64,000 nt of DNA, from the NCBI GenBank assembly GCA_006538405.1, contig BJKQ01000011.1, forward strand, positions 621,501 through 685,500. Direction: 5' to 3'. Source of the DNA: Hansfordia pulvinata (taxonomy: Eukaryota > Ascomycota > Sordariomycetes > Xylariales). The position numbers were made by a program, and so were the translations under genes. Positions 10,719-23,284 of this stretch are shown here, piece after piece. Within the stretch, counting starts at the first letter, position 1. Every line of letters starts with the position of its first letter. The notes beneath the pieces were generated by a model. The model had not been told where the DNA came from. It worked only from the letters and a program-made list of their open reading frames with translations, and made no database searches.

Positions 10719-12343
10719 TCAGAAGCCCATGACATCCTCCATCCTGTCCTCCTGGCTGACGGTGATCTCGGTGTGCACCATGATGCCCTTCATGGCCTCG
10801 AGCTGCGCGAGGTCCTGCATGGGCACCTGCGAGCCGTCCCTGTCCTTCTTGCCGCGCTTGCTCCTGGTGGCGCTCACGCCGGCTCTGCTCTCGGCGCTGC
10901 CGCCGCCGCCGCCGCCTCCGAAGAGCGAGAACCTCTTCTTGTCGCCGGCGCCCGCCGCCGCGCGGGCGCGGGAGGCGGAGGCGGGGCGTGGGCGACGGTG
11001 CTGTTGCTCCGGGTGCTGCTCTTGGCGGCGAGGTCCTCCTCGGACAGGCGGGCGAAGCTGTTGTCGCCCTTGACGGCGCCGCCGGCGCCGTCGTGGCGCG
11101 CCAGGGCCAGCTTGCCCTCGGTGGCGCGGCGCAGCGCGTCGGGGATGCACAGGCGGAAGAGCGGGTGCATCGTGGGCAGGCAGGCGGTGATGAAGTAGAT
11201 GGAGGGCTCGATGATGAGCCATTCGATCTCCAGGTTGGAGATGGCTGTGGGCACGTTACATTGCGTGTCAGCAATCAAGGAAAAGCCAAGGGAAACGCGT
11301 GTGTATGTGTGTGTGTGTGTGTGTGTAAGTGGGTGGGTGGATAGATGCTTACTCGGAGTGATGATGATGGTGGTGTTCCGGTCCAGAACGACGGCGCGCA
11401 CTATAGACGCGGCGAGGGCACTGGGGTCCATGTTAGTTAGTTGACTCGAGGAAAGGAGTGCTGGAGCTCCGGCACGCGGGAAAAGAAGAAGAAGCAGTGG
11501 AAGTGGTCGTAGACTTACAATGAACCCAGGCCGAGGATGAAGGTGTAGCCAATCTTGCGGAGGGCGGAGACCTGCAGCCTCCAGAGGATGATGGGCAGCG
11601 GGATGAGGAGGATGACGCTGTCGGCGGCGATGTTGACGGGGGTGAAGGACTTGTTGAAGCGGTCGACGTCGAAGCAGGTGCCGCCGGGCAGCTCGCGGTT
11701 CCAGTAGTAGGCGACGGGCTTGCACTGGAAGATGGTGGCCATGCTGAAGGCGAACCACTGCGCGGCGATGAAGGCGAGGAAGAAGTAGGACACGCGGCGC
11801 GCCCACTTGCCGGTGAAGACGCGCAGGTAGAACATGAGGATGGAGAAGCGCGTGCAGGCGTAGCCGGCGACCAGCACGAGGAGGATGGCCCAGATGCACG
11901 CGAGGATGGGCTCAAGGCGCTCCGGGACCAGGATGGGCTCGTCGGCCGAGTATGGCGGGTTGCCGTCGCCCTCGTAGTGGTGCATGACTGCAGGCCGGTT
12001 AGCTGACCATCATATCATCGCAAGAGACGCGGACGGCGGGCAGGTTAGGGTGTGTGAAGACAAAAGACATACCGAGACCACATATAGCGATGGCCTGGAT
12101 GAACAAGTAGGCCGGGATGAGAAAGTAGTCCTGGAGAAGCAAGCAGCTGTCAGATGGAGAGGTCGGCAAACAAGAACAAGGGGGCACCACGACACTTACA
12201 TCCCACGTCAGCGGCAGGCGCTTGGTGCGCAGAAAGCAGACGGTGTAGAAGCGCAGGCCCAGGAAGACGGTGTTGATGATGAGGAAGAAGATGGCGGTGC
12301 CGAGCAGCGGCCTGACGGCCTCGGCGGCGGACTGTTGTTCCAT
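10719..12343 (-). CDS. PTH11/rhodopsin-like integral membrane protein with an apparent C-terminal frame break
   Basis: The five minus-strand exons are 12200-12343, 12073-12130, 11519-11987, 11353-11420 and 10719-11244. All introns have GT donors (GTAAGT, GTATGT, GTAAGT, GTAAGC) and AG acceptors. Hydrophobic helices run through exons 1-5: IFFLIINTVFLGLRFYTVCFL, YFLIPAYLFIQAIAICGL, ACIWAILLVLVAGYACTRFS, VSYFFLAFIAAQWFAFSMAT, SVILLIPLPIILWRLQ and WLIIEPSIYFITACLP. This is the fungal rhodopsin-domain (SAT4/PTH11-like) pattern, including LPIILWRLQVSALRKIG. In the cytosolic tail one frame stops at 10874 after an Arg/Ala run, while another continues with RFSLFGGG ... QLEAMKGIMVHTEITV ... and stops at 10719. 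That ending resembles the usual tail of this family, so a one-base shift near 10950-10990 is suspected. Intron 4 contains a (GT)n tract (sense CA). Confidence 0.8.
11299..11326. repeat. (GT)n microsatellite inside an intron
   Basis: About fourteen GT units with one interruption lie in the fourth intron of the rhodopsin-like gene. Confidence 0.9.
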
Positions 12344-14201
12344 GGCGGCGACGGCGAGGTTTCCGTGGGGGGCGTTTTCTGCGCGCTCGATCTCCTATGG
12401 TTTTCTATCTCTTTTTTCTTCTCCTTCTTCGTCTTCTCCCCCTCCTCTTCTTCTTCTTCTTCTGATTACTGTCGTCGTCTCTTTGTATATCTCGAATCTT
12501 ATATCTCGAATCTTGTCTCTTGCCCCTCTTGTCTCTTGGGTGTGGTGTCTGCCGCGACGGGGCGGTTCAGATAAGGTTGTCTTGGCTCAGGATGTCGACG
12601 AAAAGGCTAAGACTTGGCAAGCCGCATGCCGGCGGGGAAGGGGCGTTTTTTGACAGGTCAAGGAGCGGGCGGCGGCGGGCAGGGCAGGGCCGTGCGTATG
12701 GGAAAGAGACAGAAGGCTTCTCGGCTTCGGGGAGGGGAGGGGTGGCGAGAGTGGCGAGATATAAGATGGACCTTGGCGGAGGAGAGAATGGGGTGGGCCC
12801 AAGTTCGTAAATAGAACCCAGGACGAGACAAGGTCAAGACCAGACGGGACAAGCCAGGGCCCGACGAGGCAAGGCAAGACAGAGCAGACAGCCAAACGAC
12901 AAGACGGGAAAGAGATGGACGCCGCCGGACAGACCAGACAGGCCTGCCCCCCGGACGGGGGAATACGCAAGGTACGGATAGACAGGCCCAGCATCATCAG
13001 CCAGGAACAAACGGGGCCAGCGAGCGAGCAAGCAAGCGAGCGAGCGGAGCGGACGCAGATCCCGGGCACGCACGCCAGCAACGCACCCGCACGCACCAGC
13101 GCCGCAAGTCGCCGTCGCCGTTGGCCCTGCAAAGTGGAGTGGCAGGCATCTTGCCGACAGGGAGGCAGATGCTCGCAGGACAAACAGGCACACAGACAAG
13201 CAGACAGGCAAACAGACAGACAGACCAACAGCTCGATCGAGAGTAGGTACTCGTAGGAGGCAGGTAGCCTAGGGACCGAGTCAGCTTAGAGGCTGCTTCT
13301 CTCGGGCTGTAGAGAAGACTAAACACGGCCGGCCGCATTGTAGGATTTTGGCTTCCCGAGCGAGCAGGCAGCAAAGTGGACGGCGCGGGGCACTCTCATC
13401 CACAAGCACCATCACCACCCAACGACGACACTGGCCGTGACTGGTAGTCGACCGTGGCGTGCCTCTTGTGCCTGACTGCCTGCCTGCCTGTCTGTCTGTC
13501 TCTCTGTCAGTCAGTCTGTCTGTCCGTCCGTCTGCCGGCAGTCCCGCGCCGTCGGGCCCCATACTCCGGCACACACACCTCAGTCACTAGACTAGCCATC
13601 TCGTTGAGGCAAGGCTTCAGGTCATCGGGGTTTGTTAGCACCCACAAGCACCCGCTAGACCAGGGCCCGACGGTGTGCAGAGGATCTCTAGCGTCGCGTG
13701 CGGCAGATTGGCCGGGGCAGAGCTGCTGTTGGAGGATCGCGCGCGCGCAACTCGCAACTCGCAGTAGAGGCAGCAGAGACAAGGCCCGGCAGAAAAACGA
13801 GCCCTGATCGTCGTCGCCAGCCACGCTACCCAGGCGTCCGTCCCGCCGGCCCCTTCGATAGGCGTTGGCCCTAGCATGACCGTCACAGTCGACAGGGGTG
13901 TGTCTCTGTGTGTGTGTGTGTGGAAAGGTCAGCCCGCAGAAAGGAATCGCAGTACCTCCTTCGCGGCCCCCAATAGCCCGTTGTCTCCAACCCCGGCACA
14001 TCCAATGGTGGTGGGAAACAAGCGGGGTTCGTCCATACATCCCATATCCCGTACATACCCTCACTCACGAGACGTCCGTCTTTCTTCTCGTCTTCGCCGC
14101 GGAAGGAATGACACCATTGGCTGCCGGCGTGCTCGCGTCTCCAACCAGGGCTGCCCTTCACCGTCGGTCCCGTAGTGGGTGCTGTTGATTCACCACGGCG
14201 A

Positions 14202-14202
14202 C

Positions 14203-14255
<53 letters not shown>

Positions 14256-14257
14256 GC
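14202..14257. repeat. (CTGT)14 microsatellite
   Basis: About fourteen perfect tetranucleotide units lie in non-coding DNA. A second CTGT array lies at 44853-44896. Confidence 0.95.
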
Positions 14258-16490
14258 CCGTCATCGGAACTCGCTCGATGCTGTACTCGTAGTGTAACGA
14301 TATACGGTGCCCCGTGTTGCGTTGTGCCATGATGCCCTTGTCTTCGCTCGCACTCCGAGGCAACCCATGATTCTCGCAGTAAGCAAGCGAGGGGCGAGTG
14401 AGGATGCGTCCCTTGCTAGGGTGTGGGAAGAGTCCCCGCCAGCCTTGCCCGCCAACCAAACGCTCGTCCTCCGTATGCCGCCGCAGCCGAAGCCGTGATA
14501 TGCTGCCTGGGGGAATGGGGCCCCTCCTCTCTCTCGCAGTACTCGTCATGAGTAACACGATACGCAGATGGCGTGCCTTGAGCCTTGAAGCATGCGCCAG
14601 GCGGCGCACCCGCCTCACATCCCATCGAAACAATCGCGGGACAGGCTCGGCCTTTGACCCCCCCCCCCCAAAACCCCGGCGGACCCCGTCAGAACAATTA
14701 GACGGCCATGCCGAGAGCGTTTTCAAGCTTCTGGTGTGCGGGTGTGTCGACCGGCCCGCGTCGTCACGAATCAAGTAACACGTCACGATGTCGCGTCATG
14801 ACCCGGCCCTTTTTTTTTCTCTCTTTCTTTTTTCTTTTCGGTGCTTCTCCATCATGGATGAATTGAACCGCCGCTTCCTTGGTTGGGCCTGGCTGCTCCA
14901 GCTATTACTCGCGAGCCTGGCGACCGTTGCCTGCGCGCGCCCTCCGTGTTGGCAAGAAAGTCGTCAGCCCTGCCCGCGCGCCCGCACGGGCGCCGGGCGC
15001 CGGGGCCCCGTTGGTGCTATTCTTAGCCGCTGCGGACAACGCCAAAACCCACAGTTCGGCATCGAGACGGCCGACGTACGAGTAATCCAACATTAAGAAT
15101 GAACGAATGAATAGAGAAGCGTGTGTAATGAGCCCACCAGGTATCGAGACACGCCGCCTCCAAAAGTGTCGCGAAGGGGCCCTAGACAATCATACTCGAA
15201 CGAGTACCCGTGATACCCCAAGGAATGGACTGCGTCTTTTTTCGGGGTTGGGGTCGCCGGGACGGGAGCCCGTTGACAGTTCCGCTGTCACGGCCGACCA
15301 GCCATTGTCGTGCCTTCGAAATGTGGCTGCGTCGGCCTTGGCGACTTTGAAAGAGAAGGGGGAATAAAAGGGAAAAAGAAGAACGACCCCCTGCCGGGTC
15401 AACGTGTTTGACATGCCAGGGGGCCTTGCTTGGGAACCCGCTGATGGGTTCGCGCGGCCCTCCCTCGCTTTCACTCGACCTGAGCTGAGGACAGGGGTCC
15501 GGTTGCTTATTTTTTTCCCCCCCCTCCTTCTTCCACGGCAAGATCCGCCCGATTCGGTGGAATGCGCTGCAGCTGCACAGGCCTGGCGGCGTTTACGAGT
15601 AGCAGCGGATGATGATGATGATGGTGATGATGATGACGACCTCGCGATGTTTGCTTATTGGCCCAGGTTGACTCTTGTTGGGACCGTTTGCTCTTGTCTC
15701 TTTCGTATATTTCCTTTTGTCTCCTTGTCCACTCTTTCTTCTCACCCGACTGCGGCACACGCGTTTTGACCTCGGTTGAAGAGGATCACAGCAGACAAAC
15801 TCAGAGATCGGGAGCCCGGGCCAGGGTCCCGCACGATCCCGTCCGAGCGCGTGTTCCCCAAACCCCCGGTCCGGTGCACGTGTGTGCTGCTGCGCTGGCC
15901 GGGGGGGCCCATGAGTATCCGTCCCCTTGCACGCCTCCCTGCTCCGTACTCGTACACTAATTGAAGCTGAGCGGCCGCTCCCCGGCGGGCGGCGGGCGTT
16001 GCCCTCGCCGTCCACGTCATCGCCCGCCCTGCGCGCCGCTGTTTCTGGCGGTCGGCCGGGGGGGTGGGTTGGTCTTGTTGGTCTGGTGCTTTCGAACCCG
16101 ATATCACTGTCCCTTGCGTGACAATTCGCCGAGATTCGATATCACAAGAAGAAGAAGAGGCCCCCTCAAGATCACGGCGGCTGCAGCCTCGCTTTTCGGG
16201 AGAAGAGACCCAACAAGCTGTCCGACGGCGGCGTTTGCGAGGCAAGTCGTACTCGTAGGGGGGGATCAAGGCACAGGGCCAACGCAATCTCGACTGCAAG
16301 GGGTATGCCAGCCACCATCAGTGACGATGAGAGGCGCTGAAAGCCTTCGAGCCTTTCCCGCCCACCTCCCACCCACCCCCATGTCGAAAAGAGGGTCGGC
16401 TAACAGCTGACAAGGAGCTCTAGCGCAAAGCTCCTTCGCAAGCGTTCGCTGGCTAGTAGATACGGGGTGCTCGTACGAGTATGTGCTCAA

Positions 16491-16507
16491 CCCCCCCCCC
16501 CCCCCCC
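16491..16507. repeat. Homopolymer run of 17 C
   Basis: This uninterrupted C tract lies ten bases after a TACGAGTA octamer. Confidence 0.95.
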
Positions 16508-18293
16508 TCCCTCCCCCAAGAGGTGGCTCCCGCGGATGCGGCGGGGACTGTCTGTTGCGAGGTGCATAAGCGATGTCGCAAGGGCCTGCCACTCCGCGAC
16601 TGCGCGACTCTGGCACGGCTACTGAAACCCCCATGTTGGATTCACCTCATTTGCAAGCCGTCAATCTTCAACGAGTCCGGCAGCGAGAGCTGCAATTGGG
16701 GCCAGCGCTTGACCAAGTCGGAGTATTGCAAAGCCCGGCCACCGGCGGCACACAGCGGACTCGGTATGACACCGCGTGACGTCTGCAGCGTCGAGAATCA
16801 TTGTCGCTGGACGGTAATTGACAGAATCCTGCCCCCCCCCCACCCCAAACAACTTCGAAGACAATGCCAAGTGGAACAAGCTTGCCCAGCATCGTGGCGA
16901 CAGGGGGCGCAAAGCTTATTCGCCGTGGGAAAAAAAAAAAAAAAAAAGGAAACGTGAACCACGGCTCGTCTGACACGCGCTCTCCGCTCCTCAGCCGCGC
17001 CGTTGGGGCTCTCTCTTGCAGATAATTACGAGTAAAGCGCCCCTTCGACGACTCTAGCTCGACTCTGGCTTTGTGACTGCCGCCTTGGCTCTTTGGGACC
17101 CGCCTTGGCTGCGGGGGAGCTTTTCCCGTGAAAGCTACGGAGCGCACCCGCGGCAAGCAGCTTGCAGATGTTGATTAGAAGAATGTAGAAGAATGAACAG
17201 GGATCATGATCCGGCTTGCGACGAAGGAGTGGGAGGAGGATGCAGGCAGCCTCGACGCTGGGGAGCCATGTCAGCACACATGCGGCTCTTCAGAACTTGT
17301 CGCGGCACGGGCCCCGGTGGTCTTTTTTCGCGGTCACGCTGATCGTGCAGAATTGCAGTAGATGAAGCGTCCGATATCTCTGAACCGAGCTCGGCACGCT
17401 CGCTCGCGCGGTTGGCGCGGGTGCTCCGTGGCTGGCCCCGAATTGGTTGCCCAGACGCCTGTATTGAAGCAACAGCCGGCATGATAGGTCCGTTATCGCA
17501 GTCGCCGTTGCTCATGTCCACTCCGGGACCCCGCGGGCTTCCGTCGCCTCCGACGTTGCGGGACTCGGCAAGTTTCTCGTCCAGCTTCGCCCGCTGCGAG
17601 CGGCGTGTCTTGGCTCTCGGCCCGTCGGCGCCACACCAGGGGTGGGTGCATGGGGCGGATTGGGCCTCGCAACTACCGGCCTTGAAATGCGAGGCTCTCT
17701 CGTCCGACTGATGCTCCCCTTTCCGTGGAGCATGTAAGTAGGCAAACCCTCCTCTGCATTTTGTCCTGTGCAAAGGCGCCGTCCCCCGGCTGGGAGGCCA
17801 TGACAAATCTTGTGTTCCTGCTTGAGCCGCCGGCCAAGACAAGGCTGCTGCGACGCTCTGGCGACCCGCACATAGATGACCTTGGGACACCCTACCGCCC
17901 ACGGCCTAGTGCAGCTGATTGGTCGCTAGGGGAGTCCCGTGGTCGTCTACAACTCCCGGCATGTCGGTAGTTTTGCTGTAGTGTGGATGGGATGGTGCGC
18001 AACCCCTATCTCGCCCTTAAGAAGGTGTCGAAGCCAACGAGTCATTGACTCTGAGCGGAGACCATCTCTCTGCGTCCGCACCACGCACCATCCAAATCCA
18101 GTTCCTCATTGTCAGCGCCAGCCACGAGGAGATCACACTCCCCTGGGCAACGGGCTCAAAGACTAGGTAGGTTTGCGAGCCATCTGTCGATGATACCCGT
18201 TACGACAGCGCAACACTCGGTCTAGAGGAAGGCCGGTCCGCCGTGATCATGAAAATCGTATAGTATACGCTGAAAGAGATGCGCTAGGAACGC

Positions 18294-20404
18294 TCATGTA
18301 AAGTCGTAAATCATCAAGCTCTGCTGCCCCGCAGACGACTCCTTGAGCACAATGACCATCTCGTCGTCGAAGCCGACCCAGTCGCGCCGGTCATCCCATC
18401 GGGCTACAGCTCTGCCCTCGCTCGCCGAAGCGCCGCCGCCGCCGCCGCCGCCAGCCTCGCGATCCGCCGTCGGCTTGACCTCGATGCTGCGGCCCTTGGC
18501 TCGGCCCTCGAGCTCCCATACCCGGATCTCCTCCCCGCGGCGGCTCACGCTGACGGCCTTGCCCCGAGCGGTGATCTCGGCGTCGCTGATGCCCGACGTG
18601 TGGCCCCACAGCCGGATGCCGGCGGAGATGGAGAGTGAGGACGGGCTGGACGTGCACAGGTGGAGGACCAGCGTGTTGTCCGGCAGCGTGGCCAGGAGGT
18701 AGGGGTGCGTGTAGCATATCCGCGTCGGGCTCCCGTCGACGGCCGCCGCCGCGAGGCCGCCGCTGGGCACTGCCGTCGACTGTTGGTGCTGGCCCCCGAT
18801 GGGGACCGCAGCACGTAGCCGACTGCGCGCCGGCGAGGCGGGCGGCGATGGGATGTGGCCCGAGAAGCGGCCCTCGGTCGGCAGCGCATATGCCAGGCGG
18901 GTCTGTGTGACCTTTGGCGCCACTGCCGGTTCTGGGGGGAAGGCGTCAGCGTGCTTAAAACGTGATGGCTTCCTGCTGGCTTACTTGAGCGGGATGCAGA
19001 TGGTTTCAGATGGAGTTCTTGTATTCCGAACGACCATCCTTGGACCGTGGTGAACGTGTAGGCTATCGAGGCTACGATGTCCCCAGCAGCCTTCCTGATG
19101 GACAAGGCCAGGGGAGCACGCGACGTGTGGGATCTCAGGGACGTTAGAAGGTAAGGCGCGGCAAGCTTCGGCGATGAGGCGGCCTCCCTGCCAGATTTCC
19201 CAGGTGGCTGCAAGAGCGGTGACTCGTACTCGTCGTCAGATTGGTCGGCCTGCTCTGCCGCCGATTCAAAGACAGGCCCCTTTTCAGACGTCTGCGCTTT
19301 ATCGACTTTCCGAGGAACGCCCTCCTCGGCGGCTGGGACGTCGAATGTGTATAGAGACACGAGAACAGACTCCGTAGCGGTGAGGAGGAGGGGGTGGGAG
19401 AGCGCGATGCCGACCAGCGGCCCGTTGCTGGACTTCTCGTGGCGGTACCTGGCGGTGAAGCTGTGGTTCACCACGTCGAGCCTCCACACCCCGAAGCTCC
19501 CATCGTCGAAGCCCAGCGCGACGTCGAGGATACTGTGCCGAAGATGACGGTCGTCTATGGCGATGCAGCTGGGCCCAGGCGTGGTCCCGCCAGTCGCTGC
19601 CGCCAGAGGCGCGTCGGCCACGGCCTCTTTGGTCCTCAGATCCCACGCGCGCAGGCCGGTGGCCTGGTCCGCCGTCACGGCGATGCCTTCGGAAACCTTG
19701 ACGAGCGTGCGGTGGGGAGGGGCATCACGACTACTGCCGCTGCCGCCGTTGTCGCTGGGACCCTCCAGTCCCGACTCCAGCTCCGGCCCCACCTCCAGCT
19801 CCCCCACGGCGCATTTGCCGCGTGACCAGTTGTGCCGCAGCTTGTACTGCCGCTTCCAGTGGCGCGAGTCTCGGCGGGGGTCGCCCAGGGCGTCGTCTGC
19901 TACGTCTCCCGCACCGCCCGCGGCGCCGCCGGGGCGCAGGTCGACCCAGCCGCCCCTGCGGCCGTCGAGCCAGATGGCCTTGCGGGAGGAGTAGTGGAAC
20001 TGGCCGCGGCGCGCGGCGGCGCCCCCCGCGCCGCCGTCGCGGAAGCCGGGGATGCGCAGGGCGCGGGGCAGGACGAAGCGGGCGTAGTAGAGGCGCTTCC
20101 AGACCTGGGAGTCGCCGGCGAGGCGGTGGAAGCGGCGCGAGGTGCGGCCGACGCGCAGGACGTCGCCGAGGGGCAGGTCGGCCAGGACGCGGACCAGCAG
20201 CTCGTCGGAGAGGGGCGATATCAGGTCGGGCAGGGCGGTGCGGCGGGCGCGCTTGGCTGCTGCGCGGGCGCGCGCTGTCGCGTCGTCATCGTCGTCATGA
20301 TCGTCGTCGTCGTCGTCGGGGCGCTTGCGCTTCTGGTGGTGGTGGTGGTGCTGCTGTTGAGCTGGGGGTTCTTGGGGCGTATGGCCCCTAGACGTGGGAG
20401 GCAT
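18294..20404 (-). CDS. F-box protein with WD-type beta-propeller region (SCF substrate receptor), 685 aa
   Basis: There are two minus-strand exons, 18985-20404 and 18294-18931, joined across a 53-nt intron (GTAAGC donor, CGCTGAC branch, CCCCAG acceptor). The N-terminus (residues ~1-55) is disordered, with His/Gln and long Asp runs and basic nuclear-targeting-like stretches (KRKRP, KRARR). Residues ~59-112 form an F-box: LPDLISPLSDELLVRVLADL followed by VLRVGRTSRRFHRLAGDSQVWKRLYYARF. The segment SRHWKRQYKLRHNWSRG and repeated blocks with WD-like ends (LRAWDLRT, FGVWRLDV, IRLWGHTSG, IRVWELEG) indicate a propeller-like substrate-binding region. By family knowledge such proteins bridge Skp1 in an SCF ubiquitin ligase to a target; the target is unknown. 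A Gly-rich loop (~eight Gly) near the C-terminus is coded by a GCC repeat. Confidence 0.85.
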
Positions 20405-21743
20405 GAGGCGTGGAATCGGGCGGCAACGGTGACGGTGGGTGCGGTGGCGAGGCGTCGTTCGGCTGCAGCATCTGGCGGCTGCTGGTCGTTCGGGTGGTGG
20501 TGCAGATTGTCAAGTTCGGATCACGGCCGGCTTCGGCGGGATGGGTCGGAACGCGGGACTTCGGGTGTTCTAAACGGAGGCCGAAACCGTTGGTCTTAAC
20601 GCCTCAAGACGGTTTAGGTCTGGAACGGCTTAGCAAGCCACGGTCCTTTTCATTCTAGGTCTGCAGTTCTCGTCGTCATATTAGCACTGCGAGAGGTTAT
20701 CGTAATTCTCAAATCCCACAGCAATCGAGCTATCGAGTCGCAAATACATGCAGGGGTCTGCTGAATATCTGCTCATTACATAGCCATGGCCCGGCACTTT
20801 CACTTTCTATCAATCTCCGCATTTCGGTTGGCCGCTGCTGAATACGGTTTGGAACGGAGACTGGTCGTTCCGAAACCATATAAGGACGCCAAAAGAAGCC
20901 GACCGTGTAGGAGATCTACGCACACATCTTTTTCGGAATCGCTATCGGATAGACCTCTTGAGTTGCACGAACTCACTATGCTGAGTTTCTCTCTATGTAA
21001 TCTTGTACTTACCTACTTTTAAAGGCCCCGAACGCGGTGCTCACGGCTCAAATACACCGGATCAGTCCATCCTTCCACACCCAAGTCACCGTAACACCCG
21101 AGGCACTCAACATTGACTGCCGACTGGTTTCCATGGCTCTACTGTCTGACATGCGAGATTCATGACTTCTCATGAATCACCATCTTCACACTTCTCTCGC
21201 GAGAGACCTCCAGTGGGAAGGCGGACCGTGTTTGGCGTCCGTTCGACCGGGTCAGCAATCGACATGGGCTCCAGCGTTTCCGCAGCCTCGCAAGCTTCAA
21301 GTTGAGCTCGGCAACGCCGCCAGCAGGAAAGTACACGACCGAACCAAGTCCCGCACACCCATACGATGCAAGGAGAGCCGTTCGTTGGTGTGGGTTCTGT
21401 CCGGCAATTATGCAACGAGTATCAACCCTGCCGGCTGCCTGGCCCCGCGGTCGTCAGACCGACATGGGGGCGTATAACGAGTATGAATGGCGACACCGCA
21501 CCAGGATATCATCACGCGGAGGCGCACCCATGATGCGAGCAGCTACGACTGAACAAAAAATACTGGTATTTTGGGCTGAGCCTGCAGATTGAATTCAAAC
21601 CTACCCCGTAGGTCTCGATATTACCGGGCTGGTCCCCAGATTATGAAAAGGGTCATTTATATACAGAGAAGAAACGGGAACGGCTGTAGGGAGTTGTGTC
21701 CCACCACCCAAAGTTCCTGGCTCGCATTCCACCTTCCACGGCA
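20405..21743. other. Intergenic between F-box gene 5' side and GH5 gene 3' side
   Basis: No gene is supported. It includes the likely promoter of the F-box gene. An imperfect inverted repeat (arms GGTTTGGAACG and CGTTCCGAAACC, 20846-20877) is present. Confidence 0.5.
20846..20877. repeat. Short imperfect inverted repeat
   Basis: Arms of 11 and 12 bases (GGTTTGGAACG / CGTTCCGAAACC) are separated by nine bases. They differ by one inserted C. It could be a protein-binding site or chance. Confidence 0.4.
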
Positions 21744-23284
21744 TCAGCCGCTGGGGCAGTTGGCCAGGGAGCCGGAGCTGGTGGCGTCGGTGGGGATGAC
21801 GCCGTCGCCGACGGCCGAGTCGTAGCACCAGCGGTAGTCGTCGGTGCCGCCGATCCAGTTGCAGCGGAAGGACCAGAAGATCCAGCCGCCGCTCTTCTCG
21901 TAGGCCTGGGCCTGCGCGGCCCAGAACTGCTTGTACCAGTCCTTGGCGCCGTCGGCGTCGACCTTGAGCTCGTCGGGCGAGGACCCGTCGACGGCGATCG
22001 ACCACTCGCCGACGACGGTGTTGTCGCCCCAGGTCTTGCTGTTGCAGGCCGCGGACAGGTAGCCGTCGCGCGACTTGTCGATGGACGTGTCGTAGCTGAG
22101 GTAGCGGTGCTCGTCGTAGATGACCTTGGACGGGTTCTGCAGGGAGGCGGCCGGGTCGGCGCCGGACCACTCCTGGTCCATGAACTGGAGCTGCAGCTGG
22201 TCGGCGTCGGCGACGCCGAGGGACGACTCCTTCTGGCGGATGCGCTGGTAGGCCTCGGGGTAGAAGTTGGCGATCATGTTCTGGGAGTTGCCGGCGTTGG
22301 CCGACTGGGACTGCGGCTCGTTCAGGACCTCGAGCGTCGAGACGGTGCTGTACTTCTGGTCCGTGTGGATCTTGTTGGTCATCCACTCGAGGAACTTGTT
22401 GGCCCTCTCGAAGTTGTCCTGGGTGTAGAAGCCGGCCTCGTCGACGGACTGGAGATGGTGGGTGGTGATGTCAGCGGGGGGTCCCGGAACAAGAGGTCTT
22501 CGTCCTCTTTGGCACAGAGGGCGTCTTGAGAGAAGAAGAGAAGAAGACAAAGGAAGAAGAAAAGGGGGGGGGGGGGGGGGGGGGGGTTTGGTTGATGGGG
22601 AAGAGGACGACGTACGTGACCGGTGAACTGCTGCTTGGTAGTCTGTCCGCCGGGGGCGGCGTGGAGGTCGATGATGACGTTGAGCTGGTTGTCGGCGCAG
22701 GCGCCGACAATGGTGTCGAGGAAGCTCTCGGCGCTCTTGCCCTCGGCGCCGACGGGGTAGTGCTCATCCTTGTTGATGAGGTCCGTGTTCATCCAGAAGC
22801 CGACGGGGATGCGGACAGTGTTGAGGTTGTAGCTCTTGATCTTCTTGATGTCGTCGGCGGTGATAAAGGACGACCAGTGGGTGGAGAAGTTGGCGTTGAG
22901 CCCGTCGAGATCGTTGGTGTTCTGGATGCAGTCCCACTCGTCGTTCCGGCCGCTGCAGCCGATCGTGGACCACTCGTCCGCGACCATCCACGGTTCGACG
23001 ATGAACAGGGAGCCGAGGTTGACGCCGCGAACCTTGTCGATCTGGACCTGGGCTCGGGGCGCGAGGGCGGCGCGCTTCTCGGGCACAGCGGCTATGGGGG
23101 GCGGCGGTTAGCGATCTCAAGGTCTGTTTGGCTCGGGGATGGCGACTCTGGTGACACCAAGTTCACGAGACGTAAGAGGGGTGGGAGTATAGTGTAGTGC
23201 GTGTCTGGCGGGCTTTGGCTTACCCGGGATGCTCAGCGCGCTGGCGGTGGCAAGAAGCAGCGAGAAAGAAGCCGGACCCATCAT
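21744..23284 (-). CDS. Secreted glucan exo-1,3-beta-glucosidase, GH5 family, 413 aa
   Basis: The three minus-strand exons are 23224-23284, 22616-23091 and 21744-22448. The product has a signal peptide (MMGPASFSLLLATASALSIP) followed by a Kex2-like EKR site. Core GH5 motifs appear in order: RGVNLGSLFIVEPWM, VRIPVGFWM, IDLHAAPGGQ, the acid/base Glu in EVLNEP (about residue 223) and the nucleophile Glu in VVGEWSIAVDG (about residue 327), then GWIFWSFRCNW. This matches yeast/Aspergillus Exg1/ExgA-type enzymes, which release glucose from wall beta-1,3-glucan outside the cell. The length is usual for the family, and all catalytic residues are present. Intron 2 (167 nt) is long because it contains a run of 23 C on the sense strand and a pyrimidine tract. 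An alternative start is the adjacent second ATG. Confidence 0.93.
22564..22586. repeat. Homopolymer run of 23 G in intron 2 of the GH5 gene
   Basis: On the sense (minus) strand this is a C tract next to a CTT-rich pyrimidine run within the intron at 22449-22615. Confidence 0.95.

Larger units (their letters stand above)
12344..18293. other. 6-kb gene-poor interval with simple repeats and dispersed octamers
   Basis: No gene model is supported on either strand. The longest frames (213 aa minus at 12587-13228; 232 aa minus at 17204-17902) have no recognisable domain, start context or splice structure. Content includes CAGACAGA/CTGTCTGT tracts (13190-13230, 13490-13530, 14202-14257), C17 at 16491-16507, an A run near 16930, and eight exact TACGAGTA/TACTCGTA octamers (13248, 14284, 15077, 15594, 15947, 16250, 16474, 17027). 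Confidence 0.55.

Noticed and set aside
13190..13530. CAGACAGA and CTGTCTGT tracts suspected as CRISPR-like or inverted-repeat structure
   Set aside because: Simple tetranucleotide repeats without regular spacers, and a eukaryotic context.
17204..17902. 232-codon minus-strand frame
   Set aside because: Some pieces look protein-like, but no start context, family or splice partners were found, and the opposite strand is also open.
19822..20599. Long plus-strand frames rich in Gly, Arg and Ala
   Set aside because: Antisense shadows of the F-box gene, whose domain and splice signals are clear on the minus strand.
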